A program made the position numbers and the translations under genes. This document shows positions 25,182-34,471 of a DNA stretch of 64,000 nucleotides, one piece after another. The DNA comes from an uncultured Psychrobacter sp. (GTDB lineage: Bacteria; Pseudomonadota; Gammaproteobacteria; Pseudomonadales; Moraxellaceae): assembly GCA_947489525.1 (NCBI GenBank), contig CANLDW010000001.1:434001-498000 (forward strand), given 5' to 3'. Within the stretch, counting starts at the first letter, position 1. Each line of letters opens with the position of its first letter. The notes under the pieces are model-generated. The model did not search any database, was not told where the DNA came from, and saw only the letters and a list, made by a program, of their open reading frames with translations.

Positions 25182-26261
25182 TTATCTAAATTCTACCGTA
25201 GCGTCGTCATTGATAACACCTAACAAGGATAACGCATCCCAGTTCGTGAGCCGGACGCAACCTGCAGAGGCTTGACGACTGATACGGCTTGGATCAGGCG
25301 AGCCGTGAATACCGTAAGAGGGCTTACTCAGTCCAATCCATACCAAGCCAACAGGGTTGTTAGGACCTGGCGGAATAATAGATTGACTACCATCGTCAGC
25401 ACTATAAGTATAGTTAGGCTCGTGAATTTTGACTTCAACCGTATGCGTTCCTGAAGGAGAAGGCGTCGCCGTACTGCCTACTGTCGTCGGATAGCTAGCT
25501 ACTAAGCTGTTGCTATCATCGTAAGCGTATAAAGTCTGCGTATTCTTATCCGCGACAACGCGGCTTACTGCTTTAGTATTCGGATTACCAGGATTGTAGA
25601 CAGTGATGGTCTCGCCTGCTCTAAAGCTGGCATTAGGATTGAGCTTTTTGAGGTAACTTTCAGTCATATGAAACTTCTCCGCTAGCGCTTCAGGAACGCT
25701 CTCGTAGTACATACCTTCAAGCTCAGCCTTAGCCTCAGCCCCCGCAGGAATAGTTGTGGTTTTGACATTGACATCATCGCGACTAAGCTTATAGCTGACG
25801 AGTACAGGCTGTGACGTCAAGCGCTCACTTGCAGTCAGTGATTGCCACGTCTCGTTATTTAAATTATTGGTCGTTCTAAGGCCATTGGCTTTTTGGTAAG
25901 CTTGCATTGCTTTACGCGTGTTCTTGCCCCAGTAGCCGTCTACAGGACCAACGCCATTGTGATGCCAATTAAGCAGGGCTTGTAGTTTGGTGCCTGTCGT
26001 GCGGTCGATATCTTGACCACTGCTCCAGCTGGCGCTATTTACTTGCCGTGCTGATTGCGGCAATCCTTCGGTAGTATATTTTATGGTCGGTAGTAGCTTA
26101 TTTAGCGACGTCGCTATATCGCTGTCTCCTGTCAGCTGTTGACTGACGCCATTGGTAACAGGACTTGTATCGCTAGTTGCGGCAATCGCGCTACCACTTG
26201 CTAACACATATGTCAGACCAAACGCGGCGATGGCTTTACTCATTTTTGACAATTGGTGCAT
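25182..26261 (-). CDS. L,D-transpeptidase with peptidoglycan-binding domain
   Basis: The 359-residue exported protein has a signal peptide (AAFGLTYVLASGSAIAA). A peptidoglycan-binding-1 domain at about 85-135 includes GVGPVDGYWGKNTRKAMQAYQ, and a LysM-like segment contains FHMTESYLKKLNPNA. The C-terminal YkuD domain has the catalytic set HGSPDP (His319) and SAGCVRL (Cys335). Such enzymes form 3-3 crosslinks in peptidoglycan or attach lipoproteins to it. The length and order match the ErfK/YbiS-like group. It converges on infA, whose terminator lies between them. Confidence 0.92.
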   Translation of the reverse strand: MHQLSKMSKAIAAFGLTYVLASGSAIAATSDTSPVTNGVSQQLTGDSDIATSLNKLLPTIKYTTEGLPQSARQVNSASWSSGQDIDRTTGTKLQALLNWHHNGVGPVDGYWGKNTRKAMQAYQKANGLRTTNNLNNETWQSLTASERLTSQPVLVSYKLSRDDVNVKTTTIPAGAEAKAELEGMYYESVPEALAEKFHMTESYLKKLNPNASFRAGETITVYNPGNPNTKAVSRVVADKNTQTLYAYDDSNSLVASYPTTVGSTATPSPSGTHTVEVKIHEPNYTYSADDGSQSIIPPGPNNPVGLVWIGLSKPSYGIHGSPDPSRISRQASAGCVRLTNWDALSLLGVINDDATVEFR

Positions 26262-26506
26262 GTATTACTCCTAGAACATAAAAGATAATCAAACTAACGT
26301 CATTCTTAATTTTTGTGTCTCAGAACTTTCTAAACGTTCAATATCATGTCATATAACCATTTTTCAATGTAACGCTATTATGTTAATAGGAGCTAAAATT
26401 GACTGTTCATTTGTGACTTATTGATATAACGACTGATAGGCTTAATAATATGAGTAACTCAGTAGGCTAGTAACCTGTTTTGAAGTGATCGTGAATGGCA
26501 TTTACT

Positions 26507-26540
26507 AAAAAACCCTATAAACAATTTGCTGTTTATAGGG
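26507..26540 (-). terminator. Terminator after leuB
   Basis: On the minus strand CCCTATAAACA and TGTTTATAGGG form a perfect 11-bp stem with a six-base loop, followed by six T. The remaining 26262-26506 stretch is AT-rich and holds no visible gene. Confidence 0.88.
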
Positions 26541-26615
26541 CCTTAATATTCTAGGATTAGTACGTTTTGTCATCAGTGCATAAAACCTGACAGTACTTAT
26601 GCATTAAAGATTGGT

Positions 26616-27719
26616 TTAGGACAACTTAGCCAGTACTGCCTGTCCCATCTGTACGCAGCCGACCTGAGTTAGGCCATTTTCACTGCTATCTAAGATATCA
26701 AGCGTACGTAGACCATCATCTAGTACATTGCTCACAGCTTGTTCGATTGCCTGCGCTGCCGCTTCTTGTTTAAAGGTATAACGCAGCATCATAGCAACCG
26801 ATAAAATTGTCGCTAGTGGATTGGCTTTATCTTGACCCACAATATCTGGCGCTGAACCATGACACGGCTCGTACATACCTTTACCGTGCTCATCAAGGCT
26901 AGCAGACGGCAACATACCAATTGATCCTGTTAGCATCGCTGCTTCATCTGATAAGATATCACCGAACATATTACCCGTCACCATGACATCGAACTGTTTG
27001 GGATCCTTAATCAGTTGCATACAAGCATTATCAGCATACATGTGTGATAAATCGACATCACTATAATCAGACGCCTGCATTTTAATCATCGTCTGCTTCC
27101 AAAGCTCGGTCACCTCGAGTACGTTTGCCTTATCAATCGAGCATACTTTTGCAGACGTGCCTGCTGCTTGCGCTCGAGTCTGTGCCATCTCAAAAGCAAC
27201 CTTGCCAATGCGCTCAATCTCACCAGTTCGATAGACCATCGTGTTATAGCCCTGCTGCTCGCCATTATCCAATGTGCGTATGCCGCGTGGCTCGCCAAAA
27301 TAGATACCTCCTGTCAGCTCGCGTACGATGAGCAGATCAAGTCCTGATATGATTTCAGCTTTGATGCTTGAGGCATTGACCAGCTGTGGATAGAGTTTAG
27401 CCACACGTAGATTTGCAAACAGACCCAGCTCACTACGAATCTTGAGTAGACCGCGCTCAGGTCGTTGACTACGCTCAATACTATCCCACTTAGGACCGCC
27501 CACTGCACCTAGGAGTACAGCATCTGCGTTACGAGCGCGCTCAAGTGTCTCAGCAGGTAGCGGCTCCCCTGTTGCATCAACCGCCACACCACCAATCAGA
27601 CCAGACTCAAGCGTCAATCCTAGATTAAACTTGTCGTTGACCGCTTGTAATACATCAATAGCTTGGGTCATAATCTCAGGACCGATACCATCGCCTGCTA
27701 GTGTCAAAATCGTCGCCAT
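26616..27719 (-). CDS. leuB: 3-isopropylmalate dehydrogenase
   Basis: LeuB oxidises and decarboxylates 3-isopropylmalate to 2-oxoisocaproate with NAD+, the third step of leucine synthesis. The 367-residue chain has GDGIGPEIM at 8-16, [36 protein letters not shown], and the metal/substrate segment [32 protein letters not shown] completes the NAD site. The start is ATG 27719 with AAGGATA before it. It lies downstream of leuC and leuD with a lipoprotein gene in between, and its 3' end has a clear terminator. Confidence 0.97.
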   Translation of the reverse strand: MATILTLAGDGIGPEIMTQAIDVLQAVNDKFNLGLTLESGLIGGVAVDATGEPLPAETLERARNADAVLLGAVGGPKWDSIERSQRPERGLLKIRSELGLFANLRVAKLYPQLVNASSIKAEIISGLDLLIVRELTGGIYFGEPRGIRTLDNGEQQGYNTMVYRTGEIERIGKVAFEMAQTRAQAAGTSAKVCSIDKANVLEVTELWKQTMIKMQASDYSDVDLSHMYADNACMQLIKDPKQFDVMVTGNMFGDILSDEAAMLTGSIGMLPSASLDEHGKGMYEPCHGSAPDIVGQDKANPLATILSVAMMLRYTFKQEAAAQAIEQAVSNVLDDGLRTLDILDSSENGLTQVGCVQMGQAVLAKLS

Positions 27720-27898
27720 ACGTATCCTTTTTTATCCGTTTTCAGTGTATTATCGCAACAAAACATAAACGACATCTCAGTGCGGTCAGACACTATCGAT
27801 GTCGCTATGGTTTACCTTACAGCATAATTTATTATCTCGGCAATAAGCTATGCATTTCGCTAGCTTATGATTGCCTACTATTAATCCTAAATCAACGA

Positions 27899-28591
27899 CT
27901 AGAGCACACTGGCTTCAACAAACTCGCCTTGACGTTCGTCGTCTACTTGTTTACAGAAACGGCGCTGAACCCTATTATTATAAGATAACTCTACACATAG
28001 GGGCTCAGGTGAAGCCGTCTCTAGCAAAGTCCCTGCTTCCGGGCTCGGTTTAAGCCGAAAAGCACGAAGTTTATAAGTGCCTGGCTGCATAAAGTCATGA
28101 ATCATCGCAAAGCGCTCAACGTACTTTGTATTGTTCTCAGGATAAAAATTGACTTGTATTTCATGTTTGCCTGGTTTGACTCGAGCATAGTAAGTCGTAA
28201 ATCCTGACATTAAGGATGCAGATAAAGGCACAATTTTGACGTCACTTTGACTGGTCAAGGGTGCTACATCAACCTCAGCATGTGTTCTAACCTCACGCTC
28301 AGCTGTGCCCTTATCTTGTACATCAGCTATGGCTGTTATCATACGTATGTCATGAGGCTCATTGGTTTCTGTGGATATTACTTCAGTACGATCTATTTGT
28401 ACGATCTCACAGTGGTAAGTGCCCAAGCAAGCAATGTTGACTTCATTGATAAGCGGTTGAATGCTACCTGATAGCATCTCAGCACTGGGTGCGTCTTCTA
28501 TCTTTTGGTAACCTGTCTTTGTTTGACAACCAGATACTAATAAGCTTACAGCCAAAGCGGCGCTTATGGATGCTACTTGATGTTTATTCAT
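27899..28591 (-). CDS. Putative lipoprotein of unknown function within the leu cluster
   Basis: From the ATG at 28591 the 230-residue protein starts with a lipoprotein signal peptide (ISAALAVSLLVSGC, Cys22). The mature part has TYYARVKPGKHEIQVNFYP and FMQPGTYKLRAFRL, which look like a beta-sandwich of the sort found in envelope proteins, and two pairs of conserved-looking Cys. I do not recognise a family. It is on the same strand as leuD, 121 bases after its stop, and 179 bases before leuB. Its place inside a biosynthetic cluster has no obvious functional logic. Confidence 0.75.
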   Translation of the reverse strand: MNKHQVASISAALAVSLLVSGCQTKTGYQKIEDAPSAEMLSGSIQPLINEVNIACLGTYHCEIVQIDRTEVISTETNEPHDIRMITAIADVQDKGTAEREVRTHAEVDVAPLTSQSDVKIVPLSASLMSGFTTYYARVKPGKHEIQVNFYPENNTKYVERFAMIHDFMQPGTYKLRAFRLKPSPEAGTLLETASPEPLCVELSYNNRVQRRFCKQVDDERQGEFVEASVL

Positions 28592-28712
28592 AATGACAGC
28601 CACTATTGATAGCATAATAATGATTCATTTTAGCCAGTTCACCTTGCTAACTCAACATCATACCGCTATTGTTTATAGGTTGGATTCTTATTTACAAAAT
28701 CTTCTCAGCCCT

Positions 28713-29363
28713 CTAAGCGCGTACTTTGTTAAATATCCAAGGTGTTTTTTGCATCATTTTATGCTCGTAATCCTTTATAGCATCGCTTTGCTGCAACGTT
28801 AAGCCGATATCATCTAGACCATTGAGCAAGCAATGCTTACGAAAATCATCAAGCTCAAAAGCATACTCGTCACCTGTGGGCGTAATGACTACTTGACGCT
28901 CAAGATCTGCGGTCAACTGATAGCCATCGTTTGCAAGTGTTGCGGTCATGAGACGATCGACAATAGCCTCGTCCAAAACAATAGGCAACATACCATTTTT
29001 AAAGCAATTGTTATAAAAAATATCTGCAAAACTTGGTGCGATAATCGTACGAAAGCCGTACTCTGCTAGTGCCCAAGGGGCGTGTTCGCGGCTAGAGCCA
29101 CAGCCAAAGTTTTTACGCGTCAGTAAAATTGTGGCATCAGCATAACGCGGCTGATTAAGCACAAAATCCGGATTTAGAGGACGCGCGCTATTATCTTGAC
29201 CGGGAAAGCCCTCGTCAAGGTAGCGCCAGTCATCAAATAAGTTGACGCCAAAACCGGTGCGTTTAATAGATTTTAAGAACTGTTTTGGAATGATTTGATC
29301 GGTATCTACGTTTGAGCGATCAAGGGGGCAGACGATACCCGTTTGCGTATTATAAGCTTGCAT
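28713..29363 (-). CDS. leuD: 3-isopropylmalate dehydratase small subunit
   Basis: The 216-residue subunit pairs with LeuC to isomerise 2- to 3-isopropylmalate. It begins [31 protein letters not shown] and has [15 protein letters not shown], the swivel-domain motif for substrate recognition, as well as [12 protein letters not shown]. The frame opens nine codons earlier, but ATG 29363 with GGATAC upstream fits the family N-terminus. It follows leuC by 104 bases. Confidence 0.96.
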   Translation of the reverse strand: MQAYNTQTGIVCPLDRSNVDTDQIIPKQFLKSIKRTGFGVNLFDDWRYLDEGFPGQDNSARPLNPDFVLNQPRYADATILLTRKNFGCGSSREHAPWALAEYGFRTIIAPSFADIFYNNCFKNGMLPIVLDEAIVDRLMTATLANDGYQLTADLERQVVITPTGDEYAFELDDFRKHCLLNGLDDIGLTLQQSDAIKDYEHKMMQKTPWIFNKVRA

Positions 29364-29467
29364 GTTGTATCCTTCTATATCAATTGTCACAGCTCTAACC
29401 TTTAAATCACCTTTTTTAAATAACGTTGATAAAAAGTATCTAAAGGCTAAAACAATAAGGGCTAAAA

Positions 29468-30886
29468 CTAGTAAGTACGCACATCAACAAAATGACCTGC
29501 TAGTGCTGCCGCCGCTGCCATTGCTGGACTCACTAAATGTGTGCGCCCGCCATTGCCTTGCCGACCCTCAAAGTTACGGTTTGAGGTGGAAGCGCAGTGC
29601 TCGCCGGGCTCAAGTTTATCAGCGTTCATCGCCAAACACATGGAACACCCAGGCTCACGCCATTCAAAACCGGCCTCGGTAAATAATTGATCAAGACCTT
29701 CGGCTTCGGCCTGCAATTTTACTTGCCCTGAGCCAGCAACAACGATCGCTTCTTTAACCGTATCAGCGACTTTGCGTCCTTTGATAACCGCCGCCGCGTC
29801 GCGTAGATCCTCAATGCGCGAATTGGTACAAGAACCAATGAATATACGATCAAGCGCAATATCCGTGATCTTTTGTCCTGCCTGCACACCCATATAAGTA
29901 TAAGCTCGCAACCAACCCTCTTCTTGCGTTTCATCAGCCGCTTGATCAGGCGTAGGTACCGACTGGGTAATATCTACGACCATCTCAGGTGAAGTACCCC
30001 ATGAGACTTGAGGAGCAATCTCGCTACCATCTATCTCAACTACGGTGTCAAACGAAGCATCGTCATCTGAATAAAACTGACGCCAGTAAGCCTCGGCTTG
30101 CTCCCACTGCTCCGCACTTGGGGCATACGGACGACCTTTCACGTACTCGATAGTTGTATCATCAACCGCTACCATACCGACGCGCGCGCCTGCTTCGATT
30201 GCCATGTTACAGACGGTCATACGACCCTCCATACTCATGTCTTCAAACACTTGTCCTGCAAACTCAATAGCGTGACCGTTACCGCCGGCAGTACCAATCT
30301 TAGCAATAATAGCGAGCACCACATCTTTTGGGGTCACACCCACGCCAAGCTGACCTGTCACAAGGACGAGCATGTTTTTCATTTTCTTTTGGATCAAACA
30401 TTGAGTCGCTAAGACGTGCTCAACCTCTGAGGTACCGATACCGTGAGCAAGACAGCCTAGTGCGCCATGTGTTGCCGTGTGCGAGTCTCCGCAAACTACC
30501 GTCATTCCAGGTAGGACAAGACCCTGCTCTGGACCGACAACGTGCAAGATACCCTGCCGACTATCATTAATAGTAAATTCAGCAATATCAAACTTCGCAC
30601 AGTTATCATCTAAGGTAACAACTTGTAAGCGCGAGACTTTATCCTTGATACCAGCGACGCCTTCACTGCGCTCTTTGGTAACTGTAGGTACATTGTGATC
30701 TGGGCTGGCAATATTAGCGGACAGACGCCAAGGCGTCCGATTTGCCAGCTCCAATCCTTCAAAGGCTTGCGGGCTTGTCACTTCATGTAATAAATGCCTA
30801 TCAATATATATAAGGCTAGACCCGTCATCACGCTGTGCGACTTCATGAGCTTGCCAAAGTTTATCGTATAAGGTTTGAGCTGCCAT
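29468..30886 (-). CDS. leuC: 3-isopropylmalate dehydratase large subunit
   Basis: LeuC carries the 4Fe-4S cluster of isopropylmalate isomerase. The 472-residue chain has [54 protein letters not shown], and cluster ligands in [13 protein letters not shown] and [10 protein letters not shown]; it ends with [16 protein letters not shown]. The start is ATG 30886 with a GGATA motif upstream. It is the first gene of leuC-leuD-lipoprotein-leuB and stands back to back with a LysR regulator across 326 bases. leuA is not in the window. Confidence 0.97.
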   Translation of the reverse strand: MAAQTLYDKLWQAHEVAQRDDGSSLIYIDRHLLHEVTSPQAFEGLELANRTPWRLSANIASPDHNVPTVTKERSEGVAGIKDKVSRLQVVTLDDNCAKFDIAEFTINDSRQGILHVVGPEQGLVLPGMTVVCGDSHTATHGALGCLAHGIGTSEVEHVLATQCLIQKKMKNMLVLVTGQLGVGVTPKDVVLAIIAKIGTAGGNGHAIEFAGQVFEDMSMEGRMTVCNMAIEAGARVGMVAVDDTTIEYVKGRPYAPSAEQWEQAEAYWRQFYSDDDASFDTVVEIDGSEIAPQVSWGTSPEMVVDITQSVPTPDQAADETQEEGWLRAYTYMGVQAGQKITDIALDRIFIGSCTNSRIEDLRDAAAVIKGRKVADTVKEAIVVAGSGQVKLQAEAEGLDQLFTEAGFEWREPGCSMCLAMNADKLEPGEHCASTSNRNFEGRQGNGGRTHLVSPAMAAAAALAGHFVDVRTY

Positions 30887-31212
30887 CTTACTATCCTTTA
30901 TCCATTGCTAGCGACGCTTTTGTTGCGCGTGCGGGCTGAGTATTGCTTGGTTTGGCTCTGCTATCTATGCAGTGCAGGCCGTATTATATAAGTATTTATA
31001 TGTTTAGGGTCGAGTCGTAAACATTCAATGTCAAAATCTAATAAAAGTATTGATTCATTTGATTATGTCTTGTGATTATACCAGCCTAATCCTATAATAA
31101 TAATTGATGATTATTGACCAGTCGCAAACTTTTAATTCTAATTTTTTATGATTAGGTCAGCCAACTTTTATTTATAGCTTGCTATGCGCTTAAAATAGCT
31201 AAGGATATCGGT
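30887..31212. other. Divergent promoter region leuC / LysR gene
   Basis: This 326-base AT-rich spacer must hold both promoters. I found no leucine-codon leader peptide or attenuator. LysR-type sites (T-N11-A with dyad symmetry) are too degenerate to call by eye here. Confidence 0.5.
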
Positions 31213-32085
31213 TTGAATACGACTAATTTGACCACGTTTGTCACTGTCATGCACACAGGTAGTATCTCAGGCGCAGCAGAGAAGCTCTTTATCACTCAGC
31301 CTGCTGTTAGTAAACGCATCAAAAATTTAGAAGACGAATTTAAGATAACGCTGTTCGATACTGTTGGACGCGGTATTGTTCCTACCCAAGCTGCGAATGA
31401 TATGTTGCCTCACGCCAAACGCTGGTTAGAGGATTACGAAAACTTTAAGATCAATCTACAACACGCGCAGCACGTTGTATCTGGTAAGCTGGTTATAGGG
31501 ACTAGTCATCACATAGGACTCCATCATTTGGCTCCCGTACTCAAACACTTTATTCAGACCTATCCTGCTGTACAACTTGAAGTGCATTTTGTTGATTCAG
31601 AAGAGGCGCATAAAGCCGTATTAGATGGCGACTTGTCTTTGGCATTTTTAACCTTGCCGCCTGTTTATGATAAGCGTCTTACCTATCATACCTTGTGGTC
31701 AGATCCACTTTATTTCATGACTGGCACCCTATCCTCTCTTGCCAAAAAAACCAATGTCACCTTAGAGCAATTAGCACATTATCCTGCGATACTGCCTTCT
31801 GCTAATACGTTTACGAGCCAAATTACTCTAGCTGAATTTGCTAAACACAATTTAAAGCCCTATGCCACGATGAGCACCAATCCGCTTGAATCTATCAGAA
31901 TGCTCGTCTCTGTCGGTCTTGGTTGGTCGGTGCTGCCGCAAACCTTAATCAGTCAAGATTTGGAGCGCATTAATATGGCAGATAATATAGAACTACAACG
32001 TTACCTAGGGGTAGTGATTAATCCCAAGCTGACTCGTTCAAGCAGCGTTGCAGCGTTGTTCGATTTATTAGCCCCTATTGAATAA
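31213..32085 (+). CDS. LysR-family transcriptional regulator divergent from leuC
   Basis: The 290-residue regulator has the LysR winged helix-turn-helix at residues 3-60 (HTGSISGAAEKLFITQPAVSKRIKNLE), then a periplasmic-binding-like effector domain starting SGKLVIGTSHHIGLHHL. Translation begins at TTG 31213, with AAGGA seven bases upstream. No ATG lies near the conserved N-terminus. Divergent orientation to leuC suggests it controls the leu genes, responding to a pathway intermediate. This is inference from layout; the effector is unknown. Confidence 0.9.
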   Translation: MNTTNLTTFVTVMHTGSISGAAEKLFITQPAVSKRIKNLEDEFKITLFDTVGRGIVPTQAANDMLPHAKRWLEDYENFKINLQHAQHVVSGKLVIGTSHHIGLHHLAPVLKHFIQTYPAVQLEVHFVDSEEAHKAVLDGDLSLAFLTLPPVYDKRLTYHTLWSDPLYFMTGTLSSLAKKTNVTLEQLAHYPAILPSANTFTSQITLAEFAKHNLKPYATMSTNPLESIRMLVSVGLGWSVLPQTLISQDLERINMADNIELQRYLGVVINPKLTRSSSVAALFDLLAPIE

Positions 32086-32301
32086 GCATAAAAGTATGCT
32101 GTTAGGACTAAATAAGTAGTCAATTGAAAAATAATGTTAAAATATTCAATATAAATAAAAGTCTTATAAGTTTATTTATATGATGATGCATACCATCTTT
32201 AGTGCCTCATCTGTAACAAATATTTACAACAGGATTATTCTCAGTTATATATAGAATAGTTTGAGTAAGGTACTATTATAGTTTCTATACTTAGCACAGT
32301 A

Positions 32302-32445
32302 TTAAATGATTGATTGTGTAAACAGTAAATAAGTATGTCTAATGGATTAGCTCTATGTTTATTGAACAGTATCAATCATTTAAAACTATTAAACAGTGTC
32401 TATCATCAACAAGAGGCCATTAACTCCTATTTAATGGCCTTTTTT
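32302..32445 (+). ncRNA. Candidate structured RNA or putP leader ending in a terminator
   Basis: A 13-bp perfect inverted repeat (32302-32314 with 32371-32383, core TAAATGATTGAT) encloses 56 bases and is followed by a strong intrinsic terminator (32414-32445). Three AACAGT copies lie at 32321, 32365 and 32392. The nearest upstream gene ends at 32085, so the terminator is too far to be a simple 3' end, and it lies 90 bases before putP. It could be an attenuated leader or a small RNA. There is no direct evidence of transcription. Confidence 0.4.
32414..32445 (+). terminator. Terminator upstream of putP
   Basis: AGGCCATTAA and TTAATGGCCT form a perfect 10-bp stem with a seven-base loop, followed by T5 directly and then GT. 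This could end the LysR transcript or a separate RNA. Confidence 0.88.
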
Positions 32446-32534
32446 GTCTTTGAAATTTACTGAGACATTTATGGGTAGACATTAATCTTTAATTTGAATA
32501 ATTATTACCAACCTTGTTGGTTAAGGACAGTCTT

Positions 32535-34034
32535 ATGAATGATGTTTCTAGTGGCGTGCTGATATCACTTGCCGCCTACTTCGTAATCATGATCGGGATT
32601 GGTGTCTATGCTTACTTCAAACAAGCTAATGATACCGAAGGCTATATGCTTGGGGGTCGTAACTTAGGTCCAGCTGTGACAGCACTTTCCGCTGGTGCTT
32701 CAGATATGTCTGGTTGGTTGTTACTTGGTTTGCCCGGCTACATGTACGCTTCTGGTGTCGTTAGTATTTGGATTGCTCTTGGTCTGACCATCGGTGCACT
32801 ACTCAACTATATTATTGTAGCACCGCGACTCCGGGTCTATACCGAGGTCGCTGGCAACGCTATTACCTTGCCCGATTACTTTGCCAATCGCTTTGAAGAC
32901 AAGTCACATATGCTGCGAGTCATCTCAGCGATTGTGATTATTTTATTTTTTACTGTTTATACGGCTGCCAGTCTCGTTGGCGGTGGTAAATTGTTTGAAA
33001 GCTCATTAAATCTGTCTTACGCTACAGGCTTGTGGGTTACAGCGGGCGTTGTGGTCGCTTATACTTTATTTGGTGGGTTCTTAGCGGTATCGATGACAGA
33101 TTTCGTACAGGGCGTTATCATGCTGTTTGCCCTTATTATTGTACCCATTGTTGCCTTTACTGATCTCGGCGGAGTTTCAGCCGTTACTAACTCCGTTGGC
33201 AATATTGATCCAGAACTATTAAATGTCTTCAGTGGCATGACGTTTATCGGTATTGTCTCGTTGATGGCATGGGGCTTAGGCTATTTCGGTCAACCCCATA
33301 TCATCGTGCGTTTTATGGCGATACGCTCCGTTAGAGATGTACCTACAGCGCGTAATATAGGTATGAGCTGGATGGTGGTCAGTTTAGTTGGGTCTTTAAT
33401 GACTGGATTTGCGGGTCGTGCTTATGTCGAGAGAACAGCGATGACTTTAGATGATCCGGAAACTATTTTCCTAGTATTTACTCAGTTCTTATTCACACCG
33501 CTCGTATCAGGATTTTTGCTAGCTGCCATCTTAGCCGCTATTATGAGTACGATCTCATCTCAGCTACTGGTGGTGTCAAGCTCACTCACTAAAGATGTCT
33601 ATAAGCTGTTCTTTGATAAAGAAGCACCCGAGTCGCGTCAGGTTCTTGTAGGTCGACTCTCTGTTATTGCCGTTGCTGTTGTGGCAATTTTATTAGCCTC
33701 TGATCCAGAAAGCTCAGTGCTAGACTTAGTTTCAAACGCTTGGGCAGGATTTGGTGCAGCATTTGGACCACTCGTGATATTCAGTCTAGTGTGGCGTGGC
33801 ATGAACCGTAATGGCGCAGTGGCTGGTATGGTGGTAGGCGCATTGACCGTTATATTATGGGTTTATGGTCCATTTGAGATAAATGGTATGGCTCTAAATG
33901 ATTGGTTATACGCTATTGTTCCAGGGTTTATATTGAGCACTATCGCTATTTTTGTGGTTAGTAAGATGACTGGCGGTCCTAGACCTTCCGTATCCGCTAA
34001 GTTCAAAGAGATGGAGCTCAATTTGCATAAGTAA
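32535..34034 (+). CDS. putP: Sodium/proline symporter
   Basis: This member of the sodium:solute symporter family has 499 residues from ATG 32535 (TAAGGACA upstream) and about 13 membrane helices. Diagnostic segments are GGRNLGPAVTALSAGASDMSGWLLLGLPG, TLFGGFLAVSMTDFVQG, FGQPHIIVRFMAIRS and AAILAAIMSTISSQLLVVSSSL, which carry the Na+ and proline sites of PutP. It would import proline as nutrient or osmoprotectant. A TTG at 32514 extends the frame but adds nothing conserved. The terminator-bearing leader upstream may regulate it. Confidence 0.95.
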   Translation: MNDVSSGVLISLAAYFVIMIGIGVYAYFKQANDTEGYMLGGRNLGPAVTALSAGASDMSGWLLLGLPGYMYASGVVSIWIALGLTIGALLNYIIVAPRLRVYTEVAGNAITLPDYFANRFEDKSHMLRVISAIVIILFFTVYTAASLVGGGKLFESSLNLSYATGLWVTAGVVVAYTLFGGFLAVSMTDFVQGVIMLFALIIVPIVAFTDLGGVSAVTNSVGNIDPELLNVFSGMTFIGIVSLMAWGLGYFGQPHIIVRFMAIRSVRDVPTARNIGMSWMVVSLVGSLMTGFAGRAYVERTAMTLDDPETIFLVFTQFLFTPLVSGFLLAAILAAIMSTISSQLLVVSSSLTKDVYKLFFDKEAPESRQVLVGRLSVIAVAVVAILLASDPESSVLDLVSNAWAGFGAAFGPLVIFSLVWRGMNRNGAVAGMVVGALTVILWVYGPFEINGMALNDWLYAIVPGFILSTIAIFVVSKMTGGPRPSVSAKFKEMELNLHK

Positions 34035-34059
34035 GCTATGGCTCACTTAAATCATGAAG

Positions 34060-34093
34060 AAGCCTCGTCACGACTGTGATGAGGCTTTTTTTA
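34060..34093 (+). terminator. Terminator after putP
   Basis: AGCCTCGTCAC pairs with GTGATGAGGCT (one G-U) around a four-base loop, then T7. The following spacer to 34400 contains no recognisable gene. Confidence 0.9.
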
Positions 34094-34401
34094 TTGCTAG
34101 GATCAAGGTTACGGGCTTTAATGATAGTCAGTTTTATTTTTACCCTGCAGCGCTTGTGTAGGGTAGAATCTTTATATTTTCTAGGTAGGTCTTTATTATA
34201 AATACACAGGGTTGCAACTGGGGTTACGCTTAAAACGTTTAGTCTTATCACCGCCGCTGCTAATAGCAGCTGTAAAATAGGTAATCATGATATTTATGCT
34301 TATTTTAGCATCTTATATAAATACCTTAGCGTAAATCATAGTCAAAGAAGAGTATCACAATTTGTTAAGTTAATAGTTATTCAGATAGTTTCAGGTTCAC
34401 T

Positions 34402-34430
34402 AAAAAAGCGACCCTAGAAGGATCGCTTTA
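34402..34430 (-). terminator. Terminator after the first FadL-like gene
   Basis: On the minus strand AAAGCGATCC pairs with GGGTCGCTTT and is followed by T, 40-70 bases after the stop at 34472. Confidence 0.8.
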
Positions 34431-34471
34431 ATCTGAGAATTGTTCGTTTATTAGACTTGATTACATGGCTG

